From Priapulus caudatus (lineage: Eukaryota > Priapulida > Priapulimorpha > Priapulimorphida > Priapulidae), in assembly GCF_000485595.1 (NCBI RefSeq), contig NW_014577116.1, forward strand, positions 315,041 through 345,615: a stretch of 30,575 bases of DNA. The letters are read 5' to 3'. Every line of letters begins with the position of its first letter. Position 1 is the first letter of the stretch. Made by a program: the position numbers and the translations under genes. The notes beneath the pieces are model-generated. The model was not told where the DNA came from and made no database searches. It saw only the letters and a program-made list of their open reading frames with translations. Shown in pieces: positions 18,969 to 29,600 of this stretch.

Positions 18969-19737
18969 ATTGGTAGTTTGATTCAAAGTTGATCATCCTT
19001 TGGTTAGTCTGTTGACATATATTTTATACGTATATATAGATTACTGATACTGTTTTCTGATTTATTTTATATCACACTGGAATATGTGACAGATGTTACT
19101 GTGTTGCATTATATGAGTCATCTAATGAGTGATGCCTTCATACTATTGTCAACAATTTGTAGAGAGCGTACAGCAATGACATAGTGCTAGAAGACTTTAT
19201 TTTCTATTCAATATAAAGAAAAATTTTAATAGTCTCCGGCTGTGAACTTAATTATATAAACTCAATCATATTATACTTTTGTTAAAAGTTAAGTTGTTAT
19301 GGATTTAGCTATATTTAATTATATTAATATTGATGCATTATTTAGAGCAGCTGCTAGGAAAGACCGCAATGTAAGAATGAAAGTAAATTTATTTATTTAC
19401 CCTCTCAATTCTATTGTTTGTAGCTTGTATTATTATCGTAACCTCTATTTCGACTGTGATTACTCATAGATGATGACAGTGAGAAGCATGTAGGAGGGAC
19501 ACACCTCCTGATTGCTTTATCGGAGTGGCTGATGTGGCAAAACTTGATCAATCGGCTGACAAAAGTTGAGGAAATAGAACTAGTTGCTATCAGCTTGTTG
19601 AGCACTCAAATTTTCGTTTACATGCCGACTTTCGGTTGATTAGTTAACGGTGAAAATCGAAAAAATGATCAACACGTCCAACTTTTCAACAGAAAGTTGA
19701 TACTGTAAACCCAGCTTTAGGGATACAGATATTTCTT

Positions 19738-20236
19738 TTTGGCTTGCTTGCGCCACAAACTATTGGCATATGTACTTTGTACGCATATTCGGTCGAACAC
19801 ATTTGATACTTCAGCTTGCCATTGGAAAACAACCTTAACGCGCGTTATTTTATTTGATGATCGGGATTGGAACGCGATATTTTCTGCAAAACAAACATGA
19901 GGTAACATTGTTAAACAACCCTAAACTGACAATTCTCGGCTTTCAGCGGAATCTGAACGCAGATGGGCTCATAAAATATTTGTAGAACTAAACACATATG
20001 CGTCCGTGCGTGCTTGCCGTCGTGTGCCACGTCGACTGCGTAAGATACAAATACGCACGCATGTGCGGCTGGGATATATTCACCGCCTAATCAGGACCAC
20101 CGCTTTATCGGGACATTTTTATGGTTCCCGATCCATCCCGATAAATCGAGGACAACTGCAATAGTACGTATCGCTAGAAGATTTCACTTTTACAAGAAAA
20201 ATATCAATATTACATCATTCATGCGGCCGAATATGA
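19738..20236. repeat. ~500-bp dispersed repeat, copy 2 left instance
   Basis: Nearly identical to 12838-13342, including CTTGCG, CGGGATTGG and AATACGCACGC. It then departs into sequence absent from copy 1. Confidence 0.85.
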
Positions 20237-20477
20237 AAGTAGAATCATGAGCAGCGGCGCTATCACCAAATGATTCCCCGATATGTTAAGTATATCTCGT
20301 TTACAAGTCTACATTCTAAGTTTACATCTCGTTTACTGTCAAGATTTGTGGATTCTCCAATTTTTTATAGATACACTTTTACCGGTGGTTATTGACTAAA
20401 TGCTACGTCAACACACATTTGATCAATTCAATATAGCCCATGCAATCAGAAGAAGTTCAGGCACGGACGCCTATCTC

Positions 20478-20510
20478 CCCGTCTCTCTCTCTCTCTCTCT
20501 TTCTCTCTTC

Positions 20511-20560
<50 letters not shown>

Positions 20561-20622
20561 GCGCCGCGCGCGCGCGCTTTCTCTTCTCTCTTCTTTCTCT
20601 CTTCTCTCTCTCTCTCTCTCTG

Positions 20623-20702
<80 letters not shown>
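20478..20702. repeat. (CT)n microsatellite
   Basis: About 225 bp of CT units broken by TTCTC and a GCGCGCGC patch near 20570. It lies on the 3' side of the LINE remnant (read on the - strand) and could be its microsatellite tail. Long open frames here are repeat artefacts. Confidence 0.95.
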
Positions 20703-20704
<2 letters not shown>

Positions 20705-20849
20705 CTCTACACGCACACTACTACTACTGCGAACGCTTTCCGACCATAGCAGTCATTGCGCCCACCACTCCTCGCCTCCAGAGCTCACGATCATTTGCCA
20801 GTAGACGTACGTTGTTCCACACGTCACTACTAATAGGGAAATTTTATTC

Positions 20850-21290
20850 TCTCAAGATCTTTCTTCACCACATCGAACCACGTTTGTTTTTGGTCGTCCG
20901 GGATCCCTTCGCACAGGTCGAAAATACTCAGCCATTGCTTTCTGAGCTGGAGCTGTTGGGGGCAGTCTCATCGCATGGCCCAGCCATCGGAGTCTCCTGA
21001 TTTTAATGGTAGCGCTCCATGGGATGGTGTTGATCTTCTTATAGAGTATCTCATTTCTGACCTTGTCCAGTAATTTTATATGTAGGATCTTCCGCAGGAA
21101 ACGTCTGGATGACATCGACTCTGTTCTCCAAATGTGCCGTGAGCACACATAGCTCACTGTTATAAAGAAAGACGCTGGAGACGAAAGCTTCAACAATACT
21201 AAGTTTAATTTCCAGAGATATGTAGCCAGAAAAGAGAATATTTTTCAGTTTGTTGAAAACATCGGTAGCTAGGTGATGTAATCCCATTCA
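20850..21290 (-). mobile_element. LINE (non-LTR retrotransposon) reverse-transcriptase C-terminal remnant
   Basis: Two overlapping - strand frames encode the region after the RT catalytic core. One contains KLSIVEAFVSSVFLYNSE; the other contains RRFLRKILHIKLLDKVRNE and RRLRWLGHAMRLPP, typical of RTE/CR1/jockey-like elements. A frameshift near 21100 separates them. The catalytic motifs and the 5' part are missing, so this is a dead fragment. It lies within the sequence specific to copy 2. Confidence 0.8.
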
Positions 21291-21333
21291 TATTTTCACA
21301 TTTAAATTATTGATCAACGTCGACATATTTATA

Positions 21334-21843
21334 TTTGGCTTGCTTGCTCCCACAAACTATTGGCATATGTACTTTGTACGCATATTCGGTCGAACACATT
21401 TGATATTTCAGCTTGCCATTGGAAAACAACCTTATAACGCGCGTTATTTTATTTGGATGATCGGTATTGGAACGCGATATTTTCTGCAAAACAAACATGA
21501 GGTAACATTGTTAAACAACCTTAAACTGACAATTCTCGGCTTTTCAGCGGAATCTGAACGCAGATGGGCTCATAAGATATTTGTAGAACTAAACACATAT
21601 GCGTCCGTGCGTGCTTGCGTCGTGTGCACAGTCGACTGCGTAAGATACAAATACTCACGCATGTGCGGCTGGGAATATATTCACCGCCTAATCAGGACCA
21701 CCGCTTTATCGGGACATTTTTATGGTTCCCGATCCATCCCGATAAATCGGGACGACTGTAAATACGTATTCGCTAGAAACAAGATTTTTCTTTTACAGAG
21801 AAAAATATTCAATATTAGCATCAGTTCATGGCGGCCGAATATG
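21334..21843. repeat. ~500-bp dispersed repeat, copy 2 right instance
   Basis: Differs from the left instance at scattered substitutions (CTTGCTCCC, CGGTATTGG, AATACTCACGC, ATAAGATATTT). It is followed by the same downstream flank as copy 1. These are substitutions, not indels, so this is a genuinely diverged repeat copy. Confidence 0.85.
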
Positions 21844-22052
21844 ATCAATTAAAATGCAAATTATTGATCAACGTCGACACGCAAAGAGGCAATAATAATG
21901 CAAATATAGACAATAAGCACGTAAACGGCTGCTCCTGCATGTTGGCAGCGTCGCCAGCGACAGCAGAAGCGTTTTTTGTCGCCGTCGCCGTCGTTATGAT
22001 CTTCAATCATTTTTTATTTAAATCAAGCTAATTTCGCGCATGCAATGAATCG

Positions 22053-22086
22053 AGATATATATATATATATATATATATATACGCGC

Positions 22087-22165
<79 letters not shown>

Positions 22166-22240
22166 CGTGCGTGTGTGCGTGTGTGTGTGGATGGATGGAT
22201 GGATGGATGGATTGACGGACGGACTGACGGACGGACGGAC
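22053..22240. repeat. Compound (TA)n-(TG)n-(GGAT)n microsatellite, copy 2
   Basis: Same order as copy 1, with a clean (TG)n of about 75 bp, then GGAT and GGAC units. Confidence 0.95.
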
Positions 22241-23092
22241 ATGCGGAATAGATAGATGCATGCAAGTCATTCCCCCGAGGCGCCCGACAGATGTTTTGTT
22301 CTACGATGGGGAGAGGTTAGACTCATTTTAAAGCGCCTTTTGAGTTTTCACCACTAGCCTAAGAGTAAACGTCTATACGCGTGCATGACAGGTCTTGCAA
22401 TACACGGCCGGTTACCTGGAGCGTGCTTATGCCGCTAATGCACCGCGTCGTTTACATGAACAGCCGGTGGTCCATTTACTTTTAACACGCTAACGTCGAA
22501 AGCGAAACGACAAAATGAGTGGCAAGATCAGATGGCAATGGCAGATGAATGTGCATTCGTCTGATACCGCGCTAAAGGTACTCATCGTGCATTTTGCCAT
22601 TGTCATAGAGTAGACAAAGTATATTGTTATATATAGAAAGTATATATATATATATATATATATAGTATACACAGACAGTATATAGTAGTTAAAGCAAAGA
22701 ATCATCGCGTGAGCAAAGTGGATTTCTCTGATGTATCTAAAGACCACCACTACACACCGTATAAACACAAAAGCTACAAGCATGTGTTATTTGCCCTGAG
22801 ATATACAAACTAACACAAAAATAGCGATTAGTTTATCAATGAGCGGATATTTTTCACTTCACATCCTGCACAATTGGTCAATTAATATGTTATAGGTGGT
22901 CATTATAACTGGGATAGATTATTTATAATGAAATGATAATGAATACATTAGAAAAGATCTCATATGACGATAGGTATCATCAGTCCTTACTAACATATGC
23001 GCATTTATTAAAATCTGTGAAGACGTGAATAGATTTGAAGTTATTTTAATTGTTCGTACATATCAACTGCCACTGACGTAAAGAATGTCACT

Positions 23093-23901
23093 AGAGTGCT
23101 CATGGTCAAGTAATAAACACGGGCATGCCGAACGCTAGCATTTCAGTTAATTCAATTAAATGTTAGCTATGAAATGCCATGTAACGTAGACGCTGAGAAA
23201 AATGATTTGTTTAAATCCCTGACGCCCTACGCTATATTACCCATAATGCCAATGACCGTACTAATAATTATTTCTTATGCTTTAATTCTTCCTAACATTT
23301 AATTTTCTTATCTCTGTACATATTAGTTTATTATTACATATGTTCCTTTAGGAAACTGAGGAAGTGACAATAATAAAACCAGTCGTTCACACGACTGATA
23401 TTTAGATAATCATAAAAAGTAGAATAAAAGGAAAGACACGCATATGGCGCCCTCAAAACAACAGGGTGATCGTCAGTTGTGGCAGAAATGATCAAGGTCA
23501 GTCACAGATAGTGAACCATGAAGCAGATTGCGAAGGATAGGCAGGAATGGTAGACCTAGGCGCCACCATAGCATAAAATTAAGATGGATGGATACACGCG
23601 AAGCTTGCGCATTACATAGCATAGCGATACATACATATTAAACAGGTTGTGATCGTTATTATAATAGAAATGTGAAAATCACACATTTACATACGTCGTG
23701 GTGCTGAACATATAAACACACAGAAATGCACACACGAATACACGTACGCACGCACGCACATACAAACATACATATAGATAACAATAGCTAGATAGATGAA
23801 TAGATGGATGGATGGATGGATGGATGGATGGACGGATGGACGGACGGACGGACGGAGATAGATAGATAGATAGATAAATAAATAAATAGTTAGATAGATA
23901 A

Positions 23902-23932
<31 letters not shown>

Positions 23933-24017
23933 TATATATATATATAGATAAATAGATAGATAGATAAATAGATAGCTATAGGTGCCGAATTATGTAGTCG
24001 ATCGAACCACGAAGTTT
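23093..24017. other. Intergenic region between convergent genes
   Basis: Unique AT-rich sequence from the end of the duplicated block to the receptor stop codon. A compound GGAT/GACG/GATA microsatellite fills about 23796-23985. On the - strand an AATAAA lies at 23327-23332, some 690 bp past the receptor stop. No gene seen. Confidence 0.7.
23796..23985. repeat. Compound tetranucleotide microsatellite
   Basis: Tandem GGAT, GGAC, GATA and AATA units with a short TA tract. It ends about 30 bp before the receptor stop codon, so it is probably transcribed in the receptor 3' untranslated region. Confidence 0.95.
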
Positions 24018-24726
24018 CTACGTGATCGTTTCAACCTGCTTGATCGTCTCCCCTGTGGCCGCGCGATAATTCGAAAAGCGCGCTTTCTGCATGGTGATTC
24101 CTTCCGTGTGGGTAACCATCGAAGAAGGAGCCACCTGGGCTCGTCTCGGGCACAATATCTGCTTGTAGGCGTTGCGGAACTGCGCGTTGGTGGCGCCATA
24201 GAGAATGAAGTTGACGCCACTGCTCGTCGCGTGCGCCAGCTCAATCGAGATGGCGTGCCAGATCTTCGGAGCCTTGTCGTAGATATCGAAGACGACGAGG
24301 AAAGCGTACGAGCCCCAGCAGATGAAGAATGCGATGAAGATGATGAAGAGCGTACGCGCTAACCGGATCTCGTCGCGCTGGGCCTTGCTGTTGCGCGCGG
24401 TTGTCGGCGTGGTGCCGGCGTTCTCCGCCAGACGGAGTTCTTTCTTCTTCGCGCGAACGAAGAGGAAGATCTTTAAGTAGCAGATGAAGACGATGCCGAT
24501 GGGAATGAAGACGGAGGTGATAGCGAAGAAGAGCGTGTACGAGTACTCGTACGTGCGGTCGTACAGGCAGATCATCGCTTTCTCGTCGTAGCCGTTCGAG
24601 CCCCAGCCGAGCGTCGTGGGAATGTCGATCAGGATGCTGGCAACCCAGATAGCGACGCATAGGAGCGTCGTGTTTCTCCACGTGAAGATCTGCGGGTAGA
24701 GCTGATGTTTGCAGAGAGCGATGTAC
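24018..24726 (-). CDS. Receptor exon 4: ICL2 to C-terminus (TM4-TM7)
   Basis: It follows a CCATGCAG acceptor and encodes YIALCKHQLYPQ, TM4, the C205 loop, TM5 (IPIGIVFICYLKIFLFV), a basic loop, TM6 (LFIIFIAFFICWGSYAFLV), TM7 with NFILYG, and a tail of about 55 residues. It is GC-rich compared with its introns. The overlapping frames on both strands are shadows. Confidence 0.95.
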
Positions 24727-27700
24727 CTGCATGGACGCACAAGTATCTGAATATTAAAGCATCATGAACATCATCTGCGCACAACGCGCTTTTCGTCTCA
24801 TGCAACATAAAATATTTGTAGGTAATTATAATTTATATACAATCAAAACACGATAGATGTGCGGGGGCCTTATAACGAGCCCGTTGTCAGAAACTTTGGC
24901 AGAACTTTCTTTAAATATTTCTCGCATACCGTTGACAGAAACATCGTAAAGTTACGAAAATAAAAAAAATCATAGCAAATTTCCTCCTGGCCTGACGAAA
25001 CAAAATTCTGTCAACCATCTACGAGAAAAAGTTCATAATGATATTAATGTTAAGACTAATAATTATGTTTCTGACAACGGCCGATATGATGGCGATATTG
25101 CCATGATTTTACTAGATTATCCGATGGGCTTATTGTCTATATACTCGTGCGCTCGTACTCCGTGCATGCGCTCACGCGTACGTATATGTGTGCGCATGCG
25201 TGTACGTGCGCGCATGTGAGTACGCGCACGCATGCGTGTGCATGCATATGTGTACATGTACGGTCGCGTGTACACCCATGAATGAATGCGCGAGCATTTG
25301 TACGTGCCCGCTTGCGTGTATATTCGGGAATGAGTGTAAATGCGAGCACGCGCATGAGTGCCTGAATAAGGCTTAACTTTTAGTTCTTGTCTTATTTGTT
25401 CGAATCGCGCAGTGTCCCTATGTCCCTTCTTTGGCCATGTTCGCGTTACCATGTACACTGTGATTTTAGGCAGACCTCGTTAAGTATAATAGTACCGTAA
25501 TTTATTTTCGCTCTTATTTTAGCAGCTGGGGCTGATGAGTTGACAATGACAATTTTGTCTAAAAATTTATCGGTTACATCTCTTTTTATCGAGCGCGCAT
25601 TTTAAAACTTGCTTCATTCTGAATACCTATATCGCTTTGAATTCGGTGAATATTAGCGCAAAGTCTGAAGCAACCAAATACTGATGTATAAACTTATGAT
25701 AAATCATAATGATGAATTTGAGCGTTATGTACGAATGACAACAAAACTCAAATTATCGAAATTGTCATTAGTGTTTGATACACGATGCAAGTAATATTTT
25801 GGGGTTGTCATATTATATCCAAGTAAGTGCACTGATCATAAAAACAATCGTAGACAACGCGACTGAATTTTTTTCTGAGATCGTTTCGGCTAGTTACTGA
25901 TTTTCCGTTGACGAAGGCGGCTAAGCTTCCGTAAAGGAGTAGGGGAGGTGTAGCCCAACTGCCTCCCTTCAGTTTCAGCATCTTACCTGAGTACCTTATC
26001 GTAATGCAAGGTACTATTATGAACCATTTGGTTCTATTATTTTGTAAACGTCGTTTTCATCATTTTTCGTCGATGTCGTCGTCAGTTTCGTTAGCGTCAT
26101 TGTCGATGTCGTCGTCAATTTCGTTAGCGTCATCGTCGATCTTGTCGTCGAACGCCGTAATCTCTCCTTCCTGGTGGGGGCTGTTTTCTCGCACACATAA
26201 CTCAACATTGTTCTGTGATCCAGAGATTCCGATTTAAGGTGGTTAGGCTCGGAGAGGGGAATAGCTGACAGCAAGAGTGGCGGCGAAGTGGCGAAAATGA
26301 CGACAAAGACAAAATCGACGACGACGTCGAAAGAAACCACGATGAGGCCGATAAAAAATTGTAATGACAACGTCGACAAACGTGCCGACGACGTCGATAA
26401 AAACGTAACGGTGCCAGCTTAACGAACTCGCTGGTGTCGCCGTGTTTTAACCTGTCGGCGCTAGTAATTATAGGCACGTGGACGAAACATGACGACGACG
26501 ACAATAACATAAAAAGTAACGGCGACGAAAAATAGAGTGCGGCAAAACACCTCGCGTGAGAAAAATTTCATTAATTTTAAACGAAAATCTTGATTAGCTT
26601 CTTACTCAACTATTTACATGTGCACGTTTACCAAATAAACGACCGTTTCGTTTTTTGTCTACATTCACATACGTTTGTACAGAAACATTCAGTTACATTG
26701 CTTGGCAATTTGATTTCGTATTAAAGTACAACGGCAGGATAATATGACAAAGTCAAACTGATATTTTATTTTTTAACAAATGGGCAATCAAAACAATGAT
26801 ACGAGTGTGTATAATGTGTATAAACTGCTCTTCAATATACCACAATGATAACTCATATGATGAACTCGGCCGTTATGCACTCTTGTTATTATGAAGAGCG
26901 AATAATACCTTGTATGTATAATAAGCTCTTGTTATTATACATATATGTCACATTAGGGTATCTTTGTGCCGTCTGCCGACGTAGGCATGGATTACTATTA
27001 CAGAGTGTATTACAACGTGCTAATGCAAAACAGACCATGTCACCTAATGACTCTACCTGCGAATAGAACACACGCGCGCGCACACACAAACACACGCACG
27101 CTCACATTTACGTACGCTCGCACGCACTGACGCGCGTACGTATACACGGAGCACAGCTGCACGGAAAGGTGAATGCATACTTACATATGTACAGTACATG
27201 TACAGTACATGTACATGTACATGTACAGGTGCATACATACTTACCTATTAATGGCAATTGTCATGATGTTCAGTAGAGAGGCGATGCAGCAGACCAGACA
27301 CACGACTGCCACGACGTCACACAGTGTATGGTAGCGATGAAAAAACTTGTAGCCCATTATCACTCCTTTTAAATGTAGAATTGTAACGACTTTACGTAAG
27401 ACTAAAATATAATGATAGCATCTACACATCTGAGGGTAGTAATGGGTACAAGTCTAATTCGTAGGTTGCATGCATGAACTCTTATACCGTTTATTAGACA
27501 TAATAACAGGGAAGAGAAATAACATTTTCACTACCCGTCTTGTTTTTCTCATGATATAAAATACCACATTTTCTATCATAATTAAGTCGGATTCGAGTCG
27601 GATTAGGAAGAAATGAACATGGTCAGCATGACGACATGGTTTCTATATACTGTACTTCATTTATTTATTATATTAATTATAGCAATAAGATTTCTTTGAG

Positions 27701-28673
27701 TTTTGCAAATAATGCAGTAAAAACATCAAGATCAATAATAAATAAATAAATGACTACTGCCTTTTTTAAATAAATTCCGTTAGCTTACCAATAAGAGAGA
27801 AAGGGTTGACCAGTGCCGCTACTCCAATATCCGCTATAGCCAGGTTCGCTATCAGCAGGTTAGAAGGCGTCCGCAGCTTTTTACTGATGCACACTGCCAT
27901 TATAATCTTGGATAAAAAAAATCGTAGAATTCACTTCGCGCAAGTCCATTGCAACGTCGCACAATACTGCAAGTTAAACCCATCGTAATAAGAACCTTAT
28001 GAATCCATATAGCGCATGGAAAGAACATTGTAGCTGGGATTCTGTGCACAAATATTGCTGCTATAGAAAATGCTCCTGTACATTTTTTCCCTACAGTAAA
28101 CCCAATAGTTTGCCGCGTGCTATATAGCTATTAGGGCATTTAGCAGTCCTACATGCTAGCGTTACATACTGATTAAGCTGTGCTACGCCGTACAACGCTC
28201 GATGCAATCACGCAATAGAGTGTAAGGTGGTACTCAGATGATTTCGTACTCGTATCGGTATGTAACACTATGTGCTATTCGACAATCAAGCTCAAACGAA
28301 AAACCGCGGTCATTTGTGATTTATTTCTCGTTTTATAGCAATTGAATAGAACAAACGAATTCCTAATGGGCGGGACACCAATTTCGCTTAATGATTTCAT
28401 AGCGCCATCACTTCGCGAGAAAAGCTTTATTCCCGTAATAACCACTAGTTATTTGACCAAAAGCCTTGTTAAGCTTTACTTGTTTGATGCACTAACCGTA
28501 ATCAGCACTATACGTGGTTACTTTTTACTAGAACTCTACATACTTGACCTACGCACTCTATCAATCTTTGTATATAGTTTCTATATCAATCTTCAGTATT
28601 AGTGGAAGCATTACACCTGCATGCTGACCGAACCCAGAAAGAGGAGAGAAAGGAGGTGAGGGGAGAGACGGGC

Positions 28674-28723
<50 letters not shown>

Positions 28724-29536
28724 ATTATGAATCGGAATTTCGTTCATCCAGCTGGCAGCGCACGTAAAATAAATGTGGTTACTTTTTACTAGAACTCTAC
28801 ATACTTGACCTCCGCACTCTATCAATCTTTGTTATCTCCAGATTCTCTCAGTTGTCTACTTTCTTCCATCTGCCCACTTCTTCTCAAAATACGCCCTCCT
28901 CTACCTTCTCCTACTCTTTTACCGGCTTTAACTCATTCGTCTTCTTCCTTCCTCGTCCTATTCCTCCTCTCGATACCTTTTCCCATTCATCTACTTCGTA
29001 TATCTTTTCGACCTTCTACACGACTACCTCCGCCGACTCTCCTCCTAAACCTCCTACACCATATTTTCCTACTCTACTTTTCCTTTTATCTACCTTCTAC
29101 CACCATCTGTCTTCTCCCACCCCGCTACCTCTTATGTTTCCTCTACCGTGTTCCATTTCCTTCCTCTTGTCACCATTACCCTGTATCTTATCTACTTTAT
29201 CGCTTACTCTACCGTTTCCTCCATCTACCTCTTTATACCTTAATTCCCTTATTTCAAGCTCATTGCACTTTTACTTCTCTCTCCTTTTACTTATTGTACC
29301 TCATGGAGTTCCACCCCCTCTTATTCTACCCCCTTATCTTTTCTACCTAATCCTCACCATCTAACATTGCGTCGGTGTTTAGTATAGATTCAGCATAAAT
29401 ATGAAATTGTCTAAATATCTACGGCGATAGTTTATGGTTTTGTGCTGCTTCAGTATTAGTGGAAGCATTACACCTGCATGCTGACCGAACCCAGAAAGAG
29501 GAGAGAAAGGAGGTGAGGGGAGAGACGGGCTAGAGC

Positions 29537-29600
<64 letters not shown>

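Larger units (their letters stand above)
14819..23092. repeat. Large duplicated block, copy 2
   Basis: It begins immediately after the N run with the same sequence as 7140 and ends with AAGAATGTCACT, after which unique sequence continues. It is longer than copy 1 mainly because of ~1.6 kb of extra sequence at about 20237-21843. It holds the intact ALS2 exon 15. Confidence 0.93.
24727..27244. other. Receptor intron 3
   Basis: 2.5 kb without a gene. It holds two alternating purine-pyrimidine stretches (25140-25370 and 27063-27240) and a CGA/TCG-rich block (26050-26540). The remainder is plain AT-rich sequence. Confidence 0.75.

Noticed and set aside
20400-21000. 186-codon and 134-codon serine/leucine frames
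   Set aside because: Created by the (CT)n tract. The only real coding relic nearby is the LINE fragment on the other strand.
7140-23092. Genuine recent tandem duplication of the ALS2 3' end
   Set aside because: The exact break at a 25-N gap, indel-dominated differences and complementary exon damage favour alleles or assembly duplication.
23982-24362. + strand frame of 126 codons rich in arginine and acidic residues
   Set aside because: Shadow of the GC-rich receptor exon 4 on the opposite strand.
26017-26510. Overlapping serine/threonine-rich - strand frames
   Set aside because: They arise from the TCG/CGA repeat block within a receptor intron; no domain or splice support.
28805-29364. Two overlapping + strand frames of 170-181 codons
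   Set aside because: Pyrimidine-rich sequence lacks stop codons by composition; two frames open together, with no start context or similarity.
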